Shown here one piece after another: positions 46,556 to 57,045 of a DNA stretch of 64,000 bases. Location: contig NZ_CP055156.1 in the NCBI RefSeq assembly GCF_014217805.1, positions 5,896,585 through 5,960,584 of the forward strand, in the 5' to 3' direction. The DNA comes from Adhaeribacter swui. GTDB lineage: Bacteria; Bacteroidota; Bacteroidia; Cytophagales; Hymenobacteraceae. The notes under the pieces were generated by a model that ran no database searches, was not told the DNA's origin, and was given only the letters and a program-made list of their open reading frames with translations. Position 1 is the stretch's first letter. Every line of letters starts with the position of its first letter. The position numbers were made by a program, and so were the translations under genes.

Positions 46556-46650
46556 TAAAATTTGCTCCTTTCCGGAAAGTTCTATTTTAAATTTAGGTAG
46601 CGTCACCAACCAGGATAAGTAAGTAAAAAGCTATTGTTCACTTTCTCTTA

Positions 46651-46685
46651 CAACCGCCAGTTTCACGCAGAGTAACTGGTGGTTG
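46651..46685. terminator. Terminator between DUF3820 and alpha-2-macroglobulin genes
   Basis: A 12-bp inverted repeat with one mismatch (46651-46662 with 46674-46685) and an 11-nt loop in the 285-bp convergent gap. Confidence 0.5.
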
Positions 46686-46840
46686 CAATTAAAGAGCAAG
46701 CTTGCCTAACATAAGTATTACTCAATGAGCCGTAACTGCAAAATAAACGACCAAAATGCGCTGTATTTTGTAACTTTCAGTGTAGTGCAATGGATCGATG
46801 TGTTTACACGCCCTTTGTATAAAGATATTTTACTAGAGCA

Positions 46841-49800
46841 TTACCTTACCCGTACAACTCCCCCGCCACTATAAGAATGGTACTCGGCGTTATACATGGC
46901 ATCGGCACCAACGGGGCCCATTTGGAAGGTACCCGGTGAAACCGCCCGAACCTGATAATAGAAATATTTAGGCTTAGCCGTGGCCGTCGTGTAAATGTTG
47001 ATGCGGTCGTCGCGAATGTCGGTGTGGTCGGTAACGGATACTTCTTTGGCCCAGGTTATTTCCCGTTCCGAAGTTAAGCGTGGGTTCTCGATTTCAAAGC
47101 CGGCGGGTAGTAAATCGGTAATGGCTACGTTCGGGATGTTGCGGCCATCCTGGGTTTGTAAAGCAATCCGTACTACCACTAAATCATTTTGTCGGAAAAT
47201 ATTTTGGGTAATTTGCTTGCCGTTGCGGTCGAAGAATGCTTTGCGCACTTGCAGGAAACTATCTTCTCCTTTGGTACTACCGTTTTGCGGAATGCCTTCC
47301 ACGTCCCAGAAATAATACAGGATACCTTGCCCCGTGGTGCGAATAGAAATATTATCGCGGTTAATTTTATTTAACAAGGTAACATCTTTGCCCGCGAAAG
47401 AACCTATTACCTTGTTATTCTGGTAAATTTTAGCCGTTACGTTTCCCTGGTCACGGCGCGACAACTTACCTAAAGCCAGTAAGGCAAAAGCCCGTTCCTG
47501 GGTATTAAACCAGCGGTTAGACCGTAATTCCTGTGATAAGTGCCGAGCCAGTATGCCCACTTGCGGATTATCCGGATCTGCTTCGATTAAACCATTCAGG
47601 GCTAATGCCCTATCGCGCAGAGCCGAGTAAAAACTACCACTTAAAGCGCGTACGGCCGTTTGGCTGGTAAAATTAGATGGTAGCAATTGCGTAAAGCTTT
47701 CGCGGTTGCCACTTAGGGCAAAAGTGCTGGCCAGCACGTATTTTTCGTCGAGGGCAAGTAAATCCGGTTTGGATTTGTAATAGTTCATGGTGGCCCAATC
47801 GGTTTTACCTGCTACGCTGAGTACGTACAGCGAATAAGTAATTTCGTGGGCCGCGATAAACTTGCTTTGCAACTGGCGTTTGGTGTCGTAGAACCGGTAT
47901 TCTTCCATGGACCGGCCTTTTACTTTACGTTGTAAATACACCAATACTTTATCCAGTACGGCAGCATTTACCGCATAGCCAGCTTTGCGGGCTTCAAGTA
48001 AAAAATGGGTGGCGTAGGCACTCGTCCACCAATGGGTTTCGGCTTCGCCGGGCCAGTAAGTAAAACCCCCGTCGTACTGCTGCATGCCTTCTATTTTGGT
48101 TATAGCTTCCTGCACCAGGTAATTCGGGTTAAACGTCCGGGTATTTCGGTCCTGGTTTAAAGCTCGGGCTAAATCAGAATAATACAACAGCGGAAAAGCC
48201 GTAGAAACAGTTTGCTCCAGGCAGCCATACGGGTATTGCAGCAAATACGTGATATCGTCGGTAAACTCAGCAACCGGTGATTTACTGATAACCAGCCGCG
48301 AAGCCACCGAAGTCGGCAGAAAGTCGTGGGCAGGTTTGATATCGGCGGTAGTGCCTCCTTTTAAAGAACCGGAACCGGTAATTTTGGTCAACGAGGCCGG
48401 TGGCCGAACGGTAATATCCGTGCGGTTGCTAAACGACTCACCCAAGGCTTTCACGTTTACCGTAACCGAAGCCTGACCAATGGCCGGCGTTGCTACTACT
48501 TTATAAACCACTCTGGCTTCCTGGTTAGCTCCCAGGTTGGTTGGTAAAGTACTGGTTCCTACTACCCGCAAAGGTCCGGTTACAGTTAGGGCACTGCTGG
48601 CCGAAGTAGCTTTAGCGGTAGTATTGCTCAAAGTAACCGGCACCAAAATCGTATCTTTCGGACTCACAAACCGCGGCAAAGCCGTTGAGATAACCACCGG
48701 GTCCGCCACGCGCATTATTTTATCGGCGGAGCCAAAAGCATTTTCTTTGTAGGCCACCGCCATTACCCGCAACGAACCCGAGAACTGCGGAATATTTACT
48801 TTTACGGTAGCTTCGCCGTTAGAACTTGTTTTTAAATGTCCGCTCCACTGGGCCACCAGTTTTACTCTTTTGGAGGTAAGCGGATTAATGCGTTTTTCCA
48901 GATCATAACCATCTCCCCCGAAACTGGAACGTTTACCGCTTAGCTCCGGAAACAAAAACGGATACAAATCATAGGCATTTACTTCAAGGGCCCGTTTCTG
49001 GTAAAAGAATCCGTAAGGATCGGGGGTTTGGTAATCTTTTAACTGCAAAATTCCTTCGTCAACTACGGCCAGGGTTACTTCGGTATTAGGGAGGGTACGT
49101 ACTTTAATTTCCTGGGTGCGCTGTGACCGGGAGGTTTCGGTGGCGGTAATGGCTACGTCAAGCTTCGTGCTTTTTTTGGTAACGGTTACCGGCATAAACC
49201 CGCGGGCTACAGTAAGCGGCAAACTATTATCTTTTACCGGGCGCAGGGCCGTGGCCGTAATGTACAGGGTAGGTAAATAATTTTCTTTGATGGGCAACGT
49301 GAGCGAAGCCGCTTTTTTATCCGTGTTTAAATAATAATAGCTCAGCACCTGGTCGCGCTCTACGGTTATCAGAATTTTACCGGCAAACGGGGCTTTAAAT
49401 AAAACTTTGGCTTCGTCGCCCACTTCGTAGCTAGGTTTATCCAAGGTAATGTCTATTTCTCCTTCGTTGTTTACTTCAAAAGAAGTACTCTCGGTATCGC
49501 CAAAACCATAGGCGTAAAATTCCTGGGCGACGTAATTGCTGGCTCCGGGCCGCATTACCCGGATTTCGTAATCGCCGGACACAACGGGCGTAAACTCAAA
49601 CGGAGCACCACCGGCCGGAATAGAAATGGTGCGGCTGCTCACAACGCTTTCTTTGCGCTGCGATTTGTAATTATAAGCCGCATCCGGCGAACGTTCAATC
49701 ACCGATTCGTAGGTAAACCGCACCAGTTGCACGGTAGCCTGGGCCGCTGTGGCCTGCCCCGTTTTATTTACCGCGATCAGCGGAATGCGCATGGGTTGGC

Positions 49801-52267
49801 GGGTACTCACGTATTCCTCAAAATCACGAATGCCGTAAAATACCGGTTGGGTGCTTACTTCAAACTTAGAAAGCCGATTAACCGGTCGGCCGGTTTCGTC
49901 AAAAACCGTGGTATATACCGAGCCATCCAATAAGCCAATGTCGTGGTAATCGGCTAAAGTAAAGCTTTCCTGACCTTCGCCCTGCGCGTTCGTCTGACCT
50001 TGCCGCACGCTGTTCTGAATATCCACGGAGCCGGAGGTAACTAAATTAAAAATATACTCGGGGTATTTCTTGGCTTCAAATACTTTCTTTTTAAGGCTAA
50101 GCTGCACTTCGTAATTCCGCCCGGCGGCCGGCGGACCGAATAAGTTGAGCGCGGTAAACTTGGTAACTACGCTTTCGCCGGCGTTAAAACTGGGTTTGTT
50201 TAAGGCGGCGGTAACTTTTAAGCGGTCTGGGATAAACTCTTCTACGCCAATTTTTTGCGAGTTCAAAAGCACATCGTTACCCGAATAAACTTCTACGGTA
50301 TAGGTACCAGTTACGGCAGCAGTGGGCAAAGTAAAGCTGGTTTCGGCTGCCCCGCTTGAGTTGAGTTTGGCTTTGGCGCTGCGGTATTCTTTGCCGTTAG
50401 GTAATAATAATTTTAGTTTTATGGGCAAGCCTGCTACTGTTTTCCAGTCGGGTGTACGCACTACGGTGTTCAGGTGAATGACGTCGCCGGGGCGGTATAA
50501 ATCGCGGTCGCCGTAAATAAAAGCATCATAAGGAATATCGTTCAGGCGCTTGCCGCCTACCTCGAACCGCGAGGTATTTACTTGCGTCTGGCTGTAAGGT
50601 AAATACGTAAAATCCTGACCTAAACGGGCGGTTATTAAGCCCACTTTAAAATCCGGCGCTTGTTTATCGATGTTCGCAAACCGCACCACGCCATCTTTAT
50701 CGGTAGTACCCTTATAAATTACCTGGTTACTGGTACTAATAAACCGGACTTCTACCCCCGACTGCACTTTAGCTTCGCGGATGGAATTGGCAAATACGAT
50801 CACGTCATTCTTCCCTTGTTTGGCAATTAATCCAATATCCGAAACAGAGATTAATTTAGAATCGCGCAGCCATTTTTGTTCGGTACTGGTAACGGTAAGC
50901 ACGTACAAACCTTTAAATTCACTATCAAAATCCAGATCGTCGAGGTTTAGGTTAAGCAGGTAGGCATTGCCTTGTTTTTTTAAATTTTTTGTATCGTACT
51001 CGCGTTCGAAAATTGTATTGCCGTTGGTTTCGTTTACTGGGTAAGCGCTGCTGGAGTAATATTCTTCGGCAGCTTCGTCGTACTCGCCTTCGTACATCTT
51101 GCCTTCCTGCAAAGCGCGTAAAATATTGTTTTCGTAAATTTTGCCAATGCTTACTTTAAAACGGGGCACCTTGTTAATGTTGAGGGCAACGTTGCGGGCA
51201 CCCTGGCTGCTGAGGTACACGCTGCGAGTATTGGCAAAAGCAATACCCGGCCGCACCGCAGCAAACGAAACCGGGTGCACGTAATCCTGGCCCAGCTTGG
51301 CTCCTTCCAGGCCGGTTAAATTTTTAGAAATTACTAAGTCGTAGGTAGTTTGCTGGGGTAAGTTTCCGCGCAGCACAAAACCGCCTTCCATCTCTTCTAC
51401 GGTAAACGCATATTCCGGCCGCAGCTTTACCCATTGGCGCAGGTTCTCGGTTTGTACGGGTTGGGTAGTCGCCACGTAAATTTGTTCTTCGCCGTTTTCC
51501 ACGCCGGTAGTAACTTCTGATACCTGTAAGATTTGCCGGTTAGGCAAGGTCACTTCTCTTTCGAGTAATTGGTTCGTGCGGTATTGGCTACCGGGGGTTA
51601 CTAATCCGGGTTTTACCTGAATGCGCAAGGGCTGGGCACTATTCTTTAATTGTTTAATCCGTAACGAAATAAAATCCGGGCTGCTGTTTACCAATTCTAC
51701 CGGCACAGGTGTAAGGCTAGGCCCTTGAAATACTTGTAAATAGCGACGTAAGGCGGCATAAGTAACCGGGTAATTAAAGGCGACCCGCACCCGGGCTTCT
51801 AACTGATCCGGAGAGTTTTGGGAACGCCCCCAGAAAGCCTGGGCTTCAATTAAATTCAGGTAAGGTGTATGAAACCGGATATTCTGCCCGCTAGGTATGC
51901 TGTATTTCTTGGGACTATGCCGGAGTAATTGGTCGGTTAATTCGGCTTGAAAATCGGTGCTGGGGGCAAAAGGTTGCATTGGCGAAAATACCAGTTCGTT
52001 CGGGGCGGTCCATTTAAATCGGCCTTTTACTTTAGGGGTAAAATTCAGGTAATTTACCGTATCCCATTTTTGCAGGATGGCAGCCGGGGCTAATTCTTTA
52101 TCAAAAGTAAATACCAGGTTCTGCTCTTGTTCAATTTGCTCTTCAAAGTTTTTACTTTCTAACCGGAGTTCGTTCTGGTTGCCCCGGCAACTCACGAGTA
52201 AGCATAAAACAACCACAAACCAGGCCGATAAGGCTTGGGTACCACGAAAAAAGCACGGAAATTTCAT
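46841..52267 (-). CDS. Bacterial alpha-2-macroglobulin lipoprotein
   Basis: Very large extracytoplasmic protease trap, 1808 aa. A lipoprotein signal (VVLCLLVSC, Cys about 27) suggests anchoring. Many macroglobulin-type beta-sandwich domains fill the first 1100 residues (for example AFIYGDRDLYRPGDVIHLN at about 575-595). A helical thioester domain carries the intact thioester motif YGCLEQ near residue 1346, followed by YDGGFTYWPGEAETHWWTSAYATHFLLEA. The C terminus is a receptor-binding-like domain. Its likely role is defence of the envelope against foreign proteases. In proteobacteria it pairs with PBP1C, which repairs peptidoglycan after damage; pbpC is in this window but not adjacent. Confidence 0.93.
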   Translation of the reverse strand: MKFPCFFRGTQALSAWFVVVLCLLVSCRGNQNELRLESKNFEEQIEQEQNLVFTFDKELAPAAILQKWDTVNYLNFTPKVKGRFKWTAPNELVFSPMQPFAPSTDFQAELTDQLLRHSPKKYSIPSGQNIRFHTPYLNLIEAQAFWGRSQNSPDQLEARVRVAFNYPVTYAALRRYLQVFQGPSLTPVPVELVNSSPDFISLRIKQLKNSAQPLRIQVKPGLVTPGSQYRTNQLLEREVTLPNRQILQVSEVTTGVENGEEQIYVATTQPVQTENLRQWVKLRPEYAFTVEEMEGGFVLRGNLPQQTTYDLVISKNLTGLEGAKLGQDYVHPVSFAAVRPGIAFANTRSVYLSSQGARNVALNINKVPRFKVSIGKIYENNILRALQEGKMYEGEYDEAAEEYYSSSAYPVNETNGNTIFEREYDTKNLKKQGNAYLLNLNLDDLDFDSEFKGLYVLTVTSTEQKWLRDSKLISVSDIGLIAKQGKNDVIVFANSIREAKVQSGVEVRFISTSNQVIYKGTTDKDGVVRFANIDKQAPDFKVGLITARLGQDFTYLPYSQTQVNTSRFEVGGKRLNDIPYDAFIYGDRDLYRPGDVIHLNTVVRTPDWKTVAGLPIKLKLLLPNGKEYRSAKAKLNSSGAAETSFTLPTAAVTGTYTVEVYSGNDVLLNSQKIGVEEFIPDRLKVTAALNKPSFNAGESVVTKFTALNLFGPPAAGRNYEVQLSLKKKVFEAKKYPEYIFNLVTSGSVDIQNSVRQGQTNAQGEGQESFTLADYHDIGLLDGSVYTTVFDETGRPVNRLSKFEVSTQPVFYGIRDFEEYVSTRQPMRIPLIAVNKTGQATAAQATVQLVRFTYESVIERSPDAAYNYKSQRKESVVSSRTISIPAGGAPFEFTPVVSGDYEIRVMRPGASNYVAQEFYAYGFGDTESTSFEVNNEGEIDITLDKPSYEVGDEAKVLFKAPFAGKILITVERDQVLSYYYLNTDKKAASLTLPIKENYLPTLYITATALRPVKDNSLPLTVARGFMPVTVTKKSTKLDVAITATETSRSQRTQEIKVRTLPNTEVTLAVVDEGILQLKDYQTPDPYGFFYQKRALEVNAYDLYPFLFPELSGKRSSFGGDGYDLEKRINPLTSKRVKLVAQWSGHLKTSSNGEATVKVNIPQFSGSLRVMAVAYKENAFGSADKIMRVADPVVISTALPRFVSPKDTILVPVTLSNTTAKATSASSALTVTGPLRVVGTSTLPTNLGANQEARVVYKVVATPAIGQASVTVNVKALGESFSNRTDITVRPPASLTKITGSGSLKGGTTADIKPAHDFLPTSVASRLVISKSPVAEFTDDITYLLQYPYGCLEQTVSTAFPLLYYSDLARALNQDRNTRTFNPNYLVQEAITKIEGMQQYDGGFTYWPGEAETHWWTSAYATHFLLEARKAGYAVNAAVLDKVLVYLQRKVKGRSMEEYRFYDTKRQLQSKFIAAHEITYSLYVLSVAGKTDWATMNYYKSKPDLLALDEKYVLASTFALSGNRESFTQLLPSNFTSQTAVRALSGSFYSALRDRALALNGLIEADPDNPQVGILARHLSQELRSNRWFNTQERAFALLALGKLSRRDQGNVTAKIYQNNKVIGSFAGKDVTLLNKINRDNISIRTTGQGILYYFWDVEGIPQNGSTKGEDSFLQVRKAFFDRNGKQITQNIFRQNDLVVVRIALQTQDGRNIPNVAITDLLPAGFEIENPRLTSEREITWAKEVSVTDHTDIRDDRINIYTTATAKPKYFYYQVRAVSPGTFQMGPVGADAMYNAEYHSYSGGGVVRVR

Positions 52268-52631
52268 AGATAGGCTGAGAAAAAGAGTTTGGTAAACAGC
52301 AACGGAAACTTACAAAATAGTTATTTCTCTAACGTTAATACCCCATATTTTATTTAGGTAATATTCAATCCTGATTTATAATTAAACTGTACTGGGTTAG
52401 AGAAACCGCAATTTTTAAATTTTTGCTATTTACCAACTGCCGGAAGCTACTAGCTACACGGTCCAAAATTTAAAAATATACCTGGCTGCCAGGTATTATT
52501 TTTTACAAGGTGGCCGAATTACGCAACTTACTATCTGGTAAATTCTTATATTTAAGACTGTTTACTTGGGGGCTTCGATCTGGGAGCTGGTCTTTATTGT
52601 TTTTGGGTTTATTTTAAAAATTCTATCTTTT
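52268..52631. other. Intergenic, 364 bp, divergent
   Basis: Between the alpha-2-macroglobulin and DUF3500 genes. It contains an A/T palindrome with flanking GCAA/TTGC (52409-52425). Promoters for both genes must lie here; none stands out. Confidence 0.4.
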
Positions 52632-53696
52632 ATGATTAGAACTTACCTGATTGCCTGCCTGCTGTGTTTTGTTACCGCATTCAGTTTTGCTCAAACTACG
52701 GCTACTACCAGAAAAACCACGCTTTCCGCGCCTAAGAATAAAGACATGTTACGCGCGGTAAATGCTTTTTTAAATGCCTTAACCCCAGAGCAACGCCAAA
52801 AAGCCACCTTCCCTTTCGGTGACGAAGAACGGTTTAACTGGCATTTTGTACCCCGCGACCGCAAAGGAGTACCGTTAAAAGAAATGACGGCCGAGCAACA
52901 GAAAATGGCCATGGCCATCTTGCAAACTGCCCTTAGCACCCAGGGTTACCAGAAAGCAAAATCCATTATGGAGCTGGAAGTAATTTTAAAAGCCCTGGAA
53001 AAACAACCCGCCGAAAGCAACTACCGCGACCCAGGCAAATACTATTTCTCGGTTTTTGGTCAGCCGGCGGCGCAGGAGCCCTGGGGTTGCCGCATCGAAG
53101 GCCATCATTTATCTCTGAATTTTACCTCTTCCACCGGAGCGCTGGTGGCCGAAACCCCGGCTTTTATGGGCTCTAACCCGGCTATTGTGCCCGAAGGCCC
53201 CGAAAAAGGCAAGCAAATTTTAAAAGAAGAGGCCAACCTGGGGATTGCACTAGTGCAATCCTTTACGCCGGAACAGCTTAAAAAAGTAGTAATAAACGAA
53301 GTAGCTCCGAATGACATTGTTACCGGTAATAAACGAAAAGCCATGCTGGAAAAACCCGAAGGAATTTTGTATACGGAAATGACACCTCAGCAGCAACAGC
53401 ATCTAAAAGCTTTACTAAACGTGTATTTAAACAAGTATAACCCTGAATTAGCGGCTGATTTGCGTGGCAAAGTAGAAAAAGCTGGTTTAGCTAAAACGTA
53501 TTTTGCCTGGGCCGGCAGCCAAACGCAAGAAATTGGTAAAGCTCATTACTACCGCATCCACAACCCGGTACTGTTAATTGAGTACGACAACTCGCAGAAC
53601 AATGCCAACCACGTACATACCGTAATCCGCGACCTAACCAACGATTTTGGCGAAGATGCTTTACAAGCACATTACCAGAAACACCCGCACGAGTAA
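52632..53696 (+). CDS. DUF3500 domain-containing secreted protein
   Basis: Extracytoplasmic protein of 354 aa from the ATG of MIRTYLIACLLCF, chosen because it starts a clean signal peptide (ending FSFAQ); the frame is open 22 codons upstream to a TTG at 52566. DUF3500 motifs are FLNALTPEQRQKATFPFGDEER (about 47-68), WHFVPRDRKGVPLKEM, DPGKYYFSVFG and EPWGCRIEGHHLSLN. They continue with HYYRIHNPVLLIEYDN and NHVHTVIRD near the C terminus. Conserved His and Glu residues suggest a metal site, but the function is unknown. It is monocistronic, followed by a hairpin. Confidence 0.9.
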   Translation: MIRTYLIACLLCFVTAFSFAQTTATTRKTTLSAPKNKDMLRAVNAFLNALTPEQRQKATFPFGDEERFNWHFVPRDRKGVPLKEMTAEQQKMAMAILQTALSTQGYQKAKSIMELEVILKALEKQPAESNYRDPGKYYFSVFGQPAAQEPWGCRIEGHHLSLNFTSSTGALVAETPAFMGSNPAIVPEGPEKGKQILKEEANLGIALVQSFTPEQLKKVVINEVAPNDIVTGNKRKAMLEKPEGILYTEMTPQQQQHLKALLNVYLNKYNPELAADLRGKVEKAGLAKTYFAWAGSQTQEIGKAHYYRIHNPVLLIEYDNSQNNANHVHTVIRDLTNDFGEDALQAHYQKHPHE

Positions 53697-53826
53697 AATT
53701 AAAAAACGCTAAAACTATATCCGAAGCAGCTAGCCTGGCCGCTAAAATTAACGCCTTATTACGCCATTTAACCGACTGAGCAACCCGGAGTAACTCGCCC
53801 CAAAATTTTTAATTTTTTCTTTTTTC

Positions 53827-53879
53827 AAACCTGCTAGCCGCAAGTTTTATCACGGGTAAAGTTTGCGGCTAGCAGGTTT
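53827..53879. terminator. Terminator after the DUF3500 gene
   Basis: A perfect 17-bp inverted repeat (53827-53843 with 53863-53879) with a 19-nt loop, 130 bp beyond the stop codon. Confidence 0.65.
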
Positions 53880-53993
53880 CATTTCAACATTTTCTTTTCC
53901 AGAAAAAATCATATCCAAAAGCTTTAATCCACGTAATGCAGTACAATTCGGTAAACTGTTTGCTGAAAAACCCTATTCCTTCTATACACTCTA

Positions 53994-55109
53994 ATGACAC
54001 AATCAGAACCTTTTTATAAGAAGAGCACGCTTATTCTGCTCGGTATTATACTATTCGTGTACGTGCTGTACATTCTGGCCGATGTACTGGTACCTATTGC
54101 CTTTTCCATATTGCTGGCAATTCTGCTCAACCCGCTGTATTCCCGCTTAATCCGCCTCCGAATTCCGAAGGTGCTGGCAATTATATTAACCTTGTTAATT
54201 GCCTTTATTGTTTTGGCTGGTTTAATGTACTTTTTATCGTCGCAGATTGTTCAGTTTGGCGACATGGCGCCACTTTTAAAACAAAAGTTCAGCGAGATAC
54301 TTACCAACTTACAAACCTGGGTAGAAAAAACCTTTGGCATTACCCTGCAAAAGCAAATGCAGCTTTTACGCGAAACCGCCAACAGCGGTAAAGCGTTAGC
54401 AGGTCGCACGGTTTCGAGCGTGCTGGGTATATTCAGTATCCTTTTTTTGATTCCGGTTTATGTGTTTTTGCTGTTGTTTTACAAGCCCTTAATTTTAAAT
54501 TTTATTTTCGAAGCTTTTTCCCGGGAAAATACAGGTCCAATCGCGGATATTTTGCAGGAAACCAAATCGGCCATTCAGAGTTACATTGTGGGTTTGTTGA
54601 TTGAGGCTTCTATTGTAGCAGCATTGAACTCCATTGCTTTAACAATTTTAGGCGTAAAATACGGCATTTTGCTGGGGGTAATCGGGGCCATTTTAAATTT
54701 AATTCCCTACATCGGCGGTATTATTGCCATTATATTACCGGTACTCATGGCCACTTTAACCAAAGATGGATACACCACGCAACTATTAATAGTGGGTGCT
54801 TATGCCCTTATCCAATTTATCGATAATAATATTTTAGTACCACGGATTGTATCGTCTAAAGTAAAAATTAACGCTTTGGCTTCTATTTTGGCAGTGTTAT
54901 TTGGCGGTGCCTTGTGGGGCGTTTCGGGTATGTTTTTATCGATTCCGGTGGTAGCTGTTTTAAAAATCATCTTCGACCGGATTGATTCGTTAAAGCCCTG
55001 GGGAAAATTACTCGGCGACGAGATTCCGGATTATTACGGCACCATGCAGGCCAAAACCCAACACAAAGAGATAAAAACTCCAGCGAAAGACGAAGAGCAA
55101 AAATCGTAA
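53994..55109 (+). CDS. AI-2E (PerM/TqsA) family transporter
   Basis: Inner-membrane permease of 371 aa. It shows the family layout: two N-terminal helices (about 11-45), a helix near 60-82, an extracytoplasmic segment (about 85-140), a helix pair at 143-165 and four or five C-terminal helices (about 200-335). The family signature is GLLIEASIVAALNSIALTILGV, then GAILNLIPYIGGIIA and IQFIDNNILVPRIVSSK. Members export AI-2 or act as sodium/proton antiporters or other permeases; the substrate here is unknown. The C-terminal 30 residues are charged and cytoplasmic. Confidence 0.92.
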   Translation: MTQSEPFYKKSTLILLGIILFVYVLYILADVLVPIAFSILLAILLNPLYSRLIRLRIPKVLAIILTLLIAFIVLAGLMYFLSSQIVQFGDMAPLLKQKFSEILTNLQTWVEKTFGITLQKQMQLLRETANSGKALAGRTVSSVLGIFSILFLIPVYVFLLLFYKPLILNFIFEAFSRENTGPIADILQETKSAIQSYIVGLLIEASIVAALNSIALTILGVKYGILLGVIGAILNLIPYIGGIIAIILPVLMATLTKDGYTTQLLIVGAYALIQFIDNNILVPRIVSSKVKINALASILAVLFGGALWGVSGMFLSIPVVAVLKIIFDRIDSLKPWGKLLGDEIPDYYGTMQAKTQHKEIKTPAKDEEQKS

Positions 55110-55493
55110 CTCCAGCTTGGGATATTTGTAGTGCTGGGTTGGCTGTTGAAATTCTAAATTTTTAAAAATTTTAAATTTAAGCTGCCAGCAAGACAAGTTC
55201 CCGGAGCAAATCAGGACAGATCTTATTTTAGGTAATACCGTTAACAACTTACCTGTTGAGGTTGGTAAAAGAAACAAAATGGTAGTTTAAATCTGTTTAA
55301 AAGATTAGAATTACCATTTTTAAGTTTAATAAGTAATTTTAAAAAGTAAACCGGCCACCGGGTAATTTGCTCCTTAGGCGGGTTTATTTTACGTTCTAGT
55401 TTTAAGCTAGAATAAAGCCCGGATACAGTTTACTTCGGGTCGCTGCTTACGTATTAACTTTCCTGAATGGGTGAATAAAAACGCTGATGAACC
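55110..55493. other. Intergenic, 384 bp
   Basis: Contains an A/T palindrome (55155-55180) just after the permease gene and a palindrome at 55380-55420 (inner arms TTCTAG and CTAGAA, outer arms GGGTTTATT and AATAAAGCCC with one bulge). No ORF of coding character was seen. Confidence 0.45.
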
Positions 55494-56414
55494 GTGGAAT
55501 ACAAAGATTATTATAAAATTTTAGAGGTGGATAAAAAAGCCTCGAAAGAAGAAATAAAAAAACAATACAAGAAACTGGCGCGCAAGTACCACCCCGATGT
55601 AAACCCTGGCAACAAAGAGGCTGAAGAAAAATTTAAAGCCATTAACGAAGCTCACGAGGTATTATCGGACGACGAAAAACGGCAAAAGTACGACTCCTTG
55701 GGCGCCGATTGGCAACGCTACCAGCAAACGGGTGGCCGCACCGGTGGTTTTGATTGGGCGCAATACGCTCAAGACGCAAACGCAGGCGGAGGTCGATATA
55801 CCTACCAAACCGAAGAAGAAGGCAGCGATTTCTCCGATTTTTTCAGTTCTATTTTCGGGAGTATGGGGGGCGGTGGTCGCCGGAGCAGCATGCGTTCGAA
55901 GGGACAGGATTACTCGGCCGAACTAACCGTATTTATGGAAGAAGCTTTTCATGGGGTAAAAAAAACCTTTACCCTGCACGATAAAAGTTTGCGCATCAAC
56001 ATAAAACCCGGTGTAGAAGACGGTCAGGTAATCCGGTTAAAAGGCAACGGTGGACCTGGTCGGAACGGTGCCGAGCCGGGCGATTTGTACATTACCTTAC
56101 GCGTACCAGCCGACCCGCGTTTTACCCGCCAAGGCAATGATATTTATATTGATGCCCAGGTACCCGTTTACCGCGCAGCTCTGGGGGGCGATTTTTTTGT
56201 GGATACCCTGGATGGTCAGTTAAAACTTAAAATAAAACCCGAAACTAAAAATGGCACCTTGCTGCGTTTAAAAGGCAAAGGTTTTCCGGTGTATAACCAG
56301 CCGGGGCAGTTCGGCGATTTATACGTAAAGGTAGTGCTGCAATTACCCGAAGCGCTCACGGATAAAGAAAAAGAATTATTTCAACAACTGGCCCAGTTGC
56401 GGAACGACAAATAA
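55494..56414 (+). CDS. cbpA: J-domain co-chaperone, CbpA type
   Basis: Cytoplasmic DnaJ-like protein of 306 aa that stimulates DnaK. It starts with GTG, and the N terminus [17 protein letters not shown] aligns with CbpA, which supports that codon. The J domain covers about 4-70 with the HPD motif in [10 protein letters not shown] Gly/Phe-rich linker (about 80-135) is followed by the two C-terminal beta-domains ([22 protein letters not shown] and [21 protein letters not shown]). The DnaJ zinc finger is absent, as expected for CbpA. It forms a unit with cbpM 84 bp downstream. Confidence 0.94.
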   Translation: MEYKDYYKILEVDKKASKEEIKKQYKKLARKYHPDVNPGNKEAEEKFKAINEAHEVLSDDEKRQKYDSLGADWQRYQQTGGRTGGFDWAQYAQDANAGGGRYTYQTEEEGSDFSDFFSSIFGSMGGGGRRSSMRSKGQDYSAELTVFMEEAFHGVKKTFTLHDKSLRINIKPGVEDGQVIRLKGNGGPGRNGAEPGDLYITLRVPADPRFTRQGNDIYIDAQVPVYRAALGGDFFVDTLDGQLKLKIKPETKNGTLLRLKGKGFPVYNQPGQFGDLYVKVVLQLPEALTDKEKELFQQLAQLRNDK

Positions 56415-56498
56415 GCTTTGAGAAATATCAATTTTTAAAATTTTCTCAACTTTCAGCTATAAAAGTAGTACGTGGTAATTAGTAAATAAAGTAAAGTT

Positions 56499-56840
56499 AT
56501 GAACTACATCGCCATTGAAGAATTTTGCCGGCAGAACGGCGTTGAGGTGCGGTTAATTCAGGAGTTTGCCGATTTTGGTTTGGTGCAGTTGCAAACCAGT
56601 GAAAAAGGCCAAACCATAGCGGCCGCCGAAGTAAAGCAACTGGAACGCATGTTACGGCTGGCCCTGGATTTGGATTTAAATCCGGAAGGCATTGATGTAA
56701 TCTTACACATGCGCCAGCAAATGCAACGCCTGCGCCGCAAAGCTCAAAAACTGGAAAACCGTCTGCGCCAACTCGAACAAGAACGCTACTGGCGCTTAGT
56801 AGAAGGCCCGCAAAGCCGCGGGCATATTGTTGATTTATAA
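56499..56840 (+). CDS. cbpM: Chaperone modulator CbpM
   Basis: Small cytoplasmic MerR-like helix-turn-helix protein of 113 aa that inhibits CbpA in enterobacteria by binding its J domain. Visible segments are YIAIEEFCRQNGVEVRLIQEF (about 3-23), the winged part GLVQLQ and AAAEVKQLERMLRLALDL. A C-terminal coiled-coil-like helix follows (about 73-97, MRQQMQRLRRKAQKLENRL). The position right after cbpA confirms the call. The C-terminal tail (RGHIVDL) is not typical. Confidence 0.9.
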   Translation: MNYIAIEEFCRQNGVEVRLIQEFADFGLVQLQTSEKGQTIAAAEVKQLERMLRLALDLDLNPEGIDVILHMRQQMQRLRRKAQKLENRLRQLEQERYWRLVEGPQSRGHIVDL

Positions 56841-57045
56841 ATTTAGTTGCGGCTGCCAGGCAAGTATAACAAGCAAACAAACCTAAATCTGGGTTAAAAA
56901 TTTAAAATTTTAAAAATTTACTTACCGTTGCCGCTTTAATTTTGGCTGCTGCCACATTCCCAGCGTTTGCAATTGCAACAGGCAACAACAACGTATCAAA
57001 GCAAACCTCTCGTATTTACGAAACATGATTAGCTATCACAACTTG

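Noticed and set aside
55008-55277. 89-codon minus-strand frame after the permease gene
   Set aside because: It overlaps the permease 3' end in antisense and consists largely of A/T spacer sequence.
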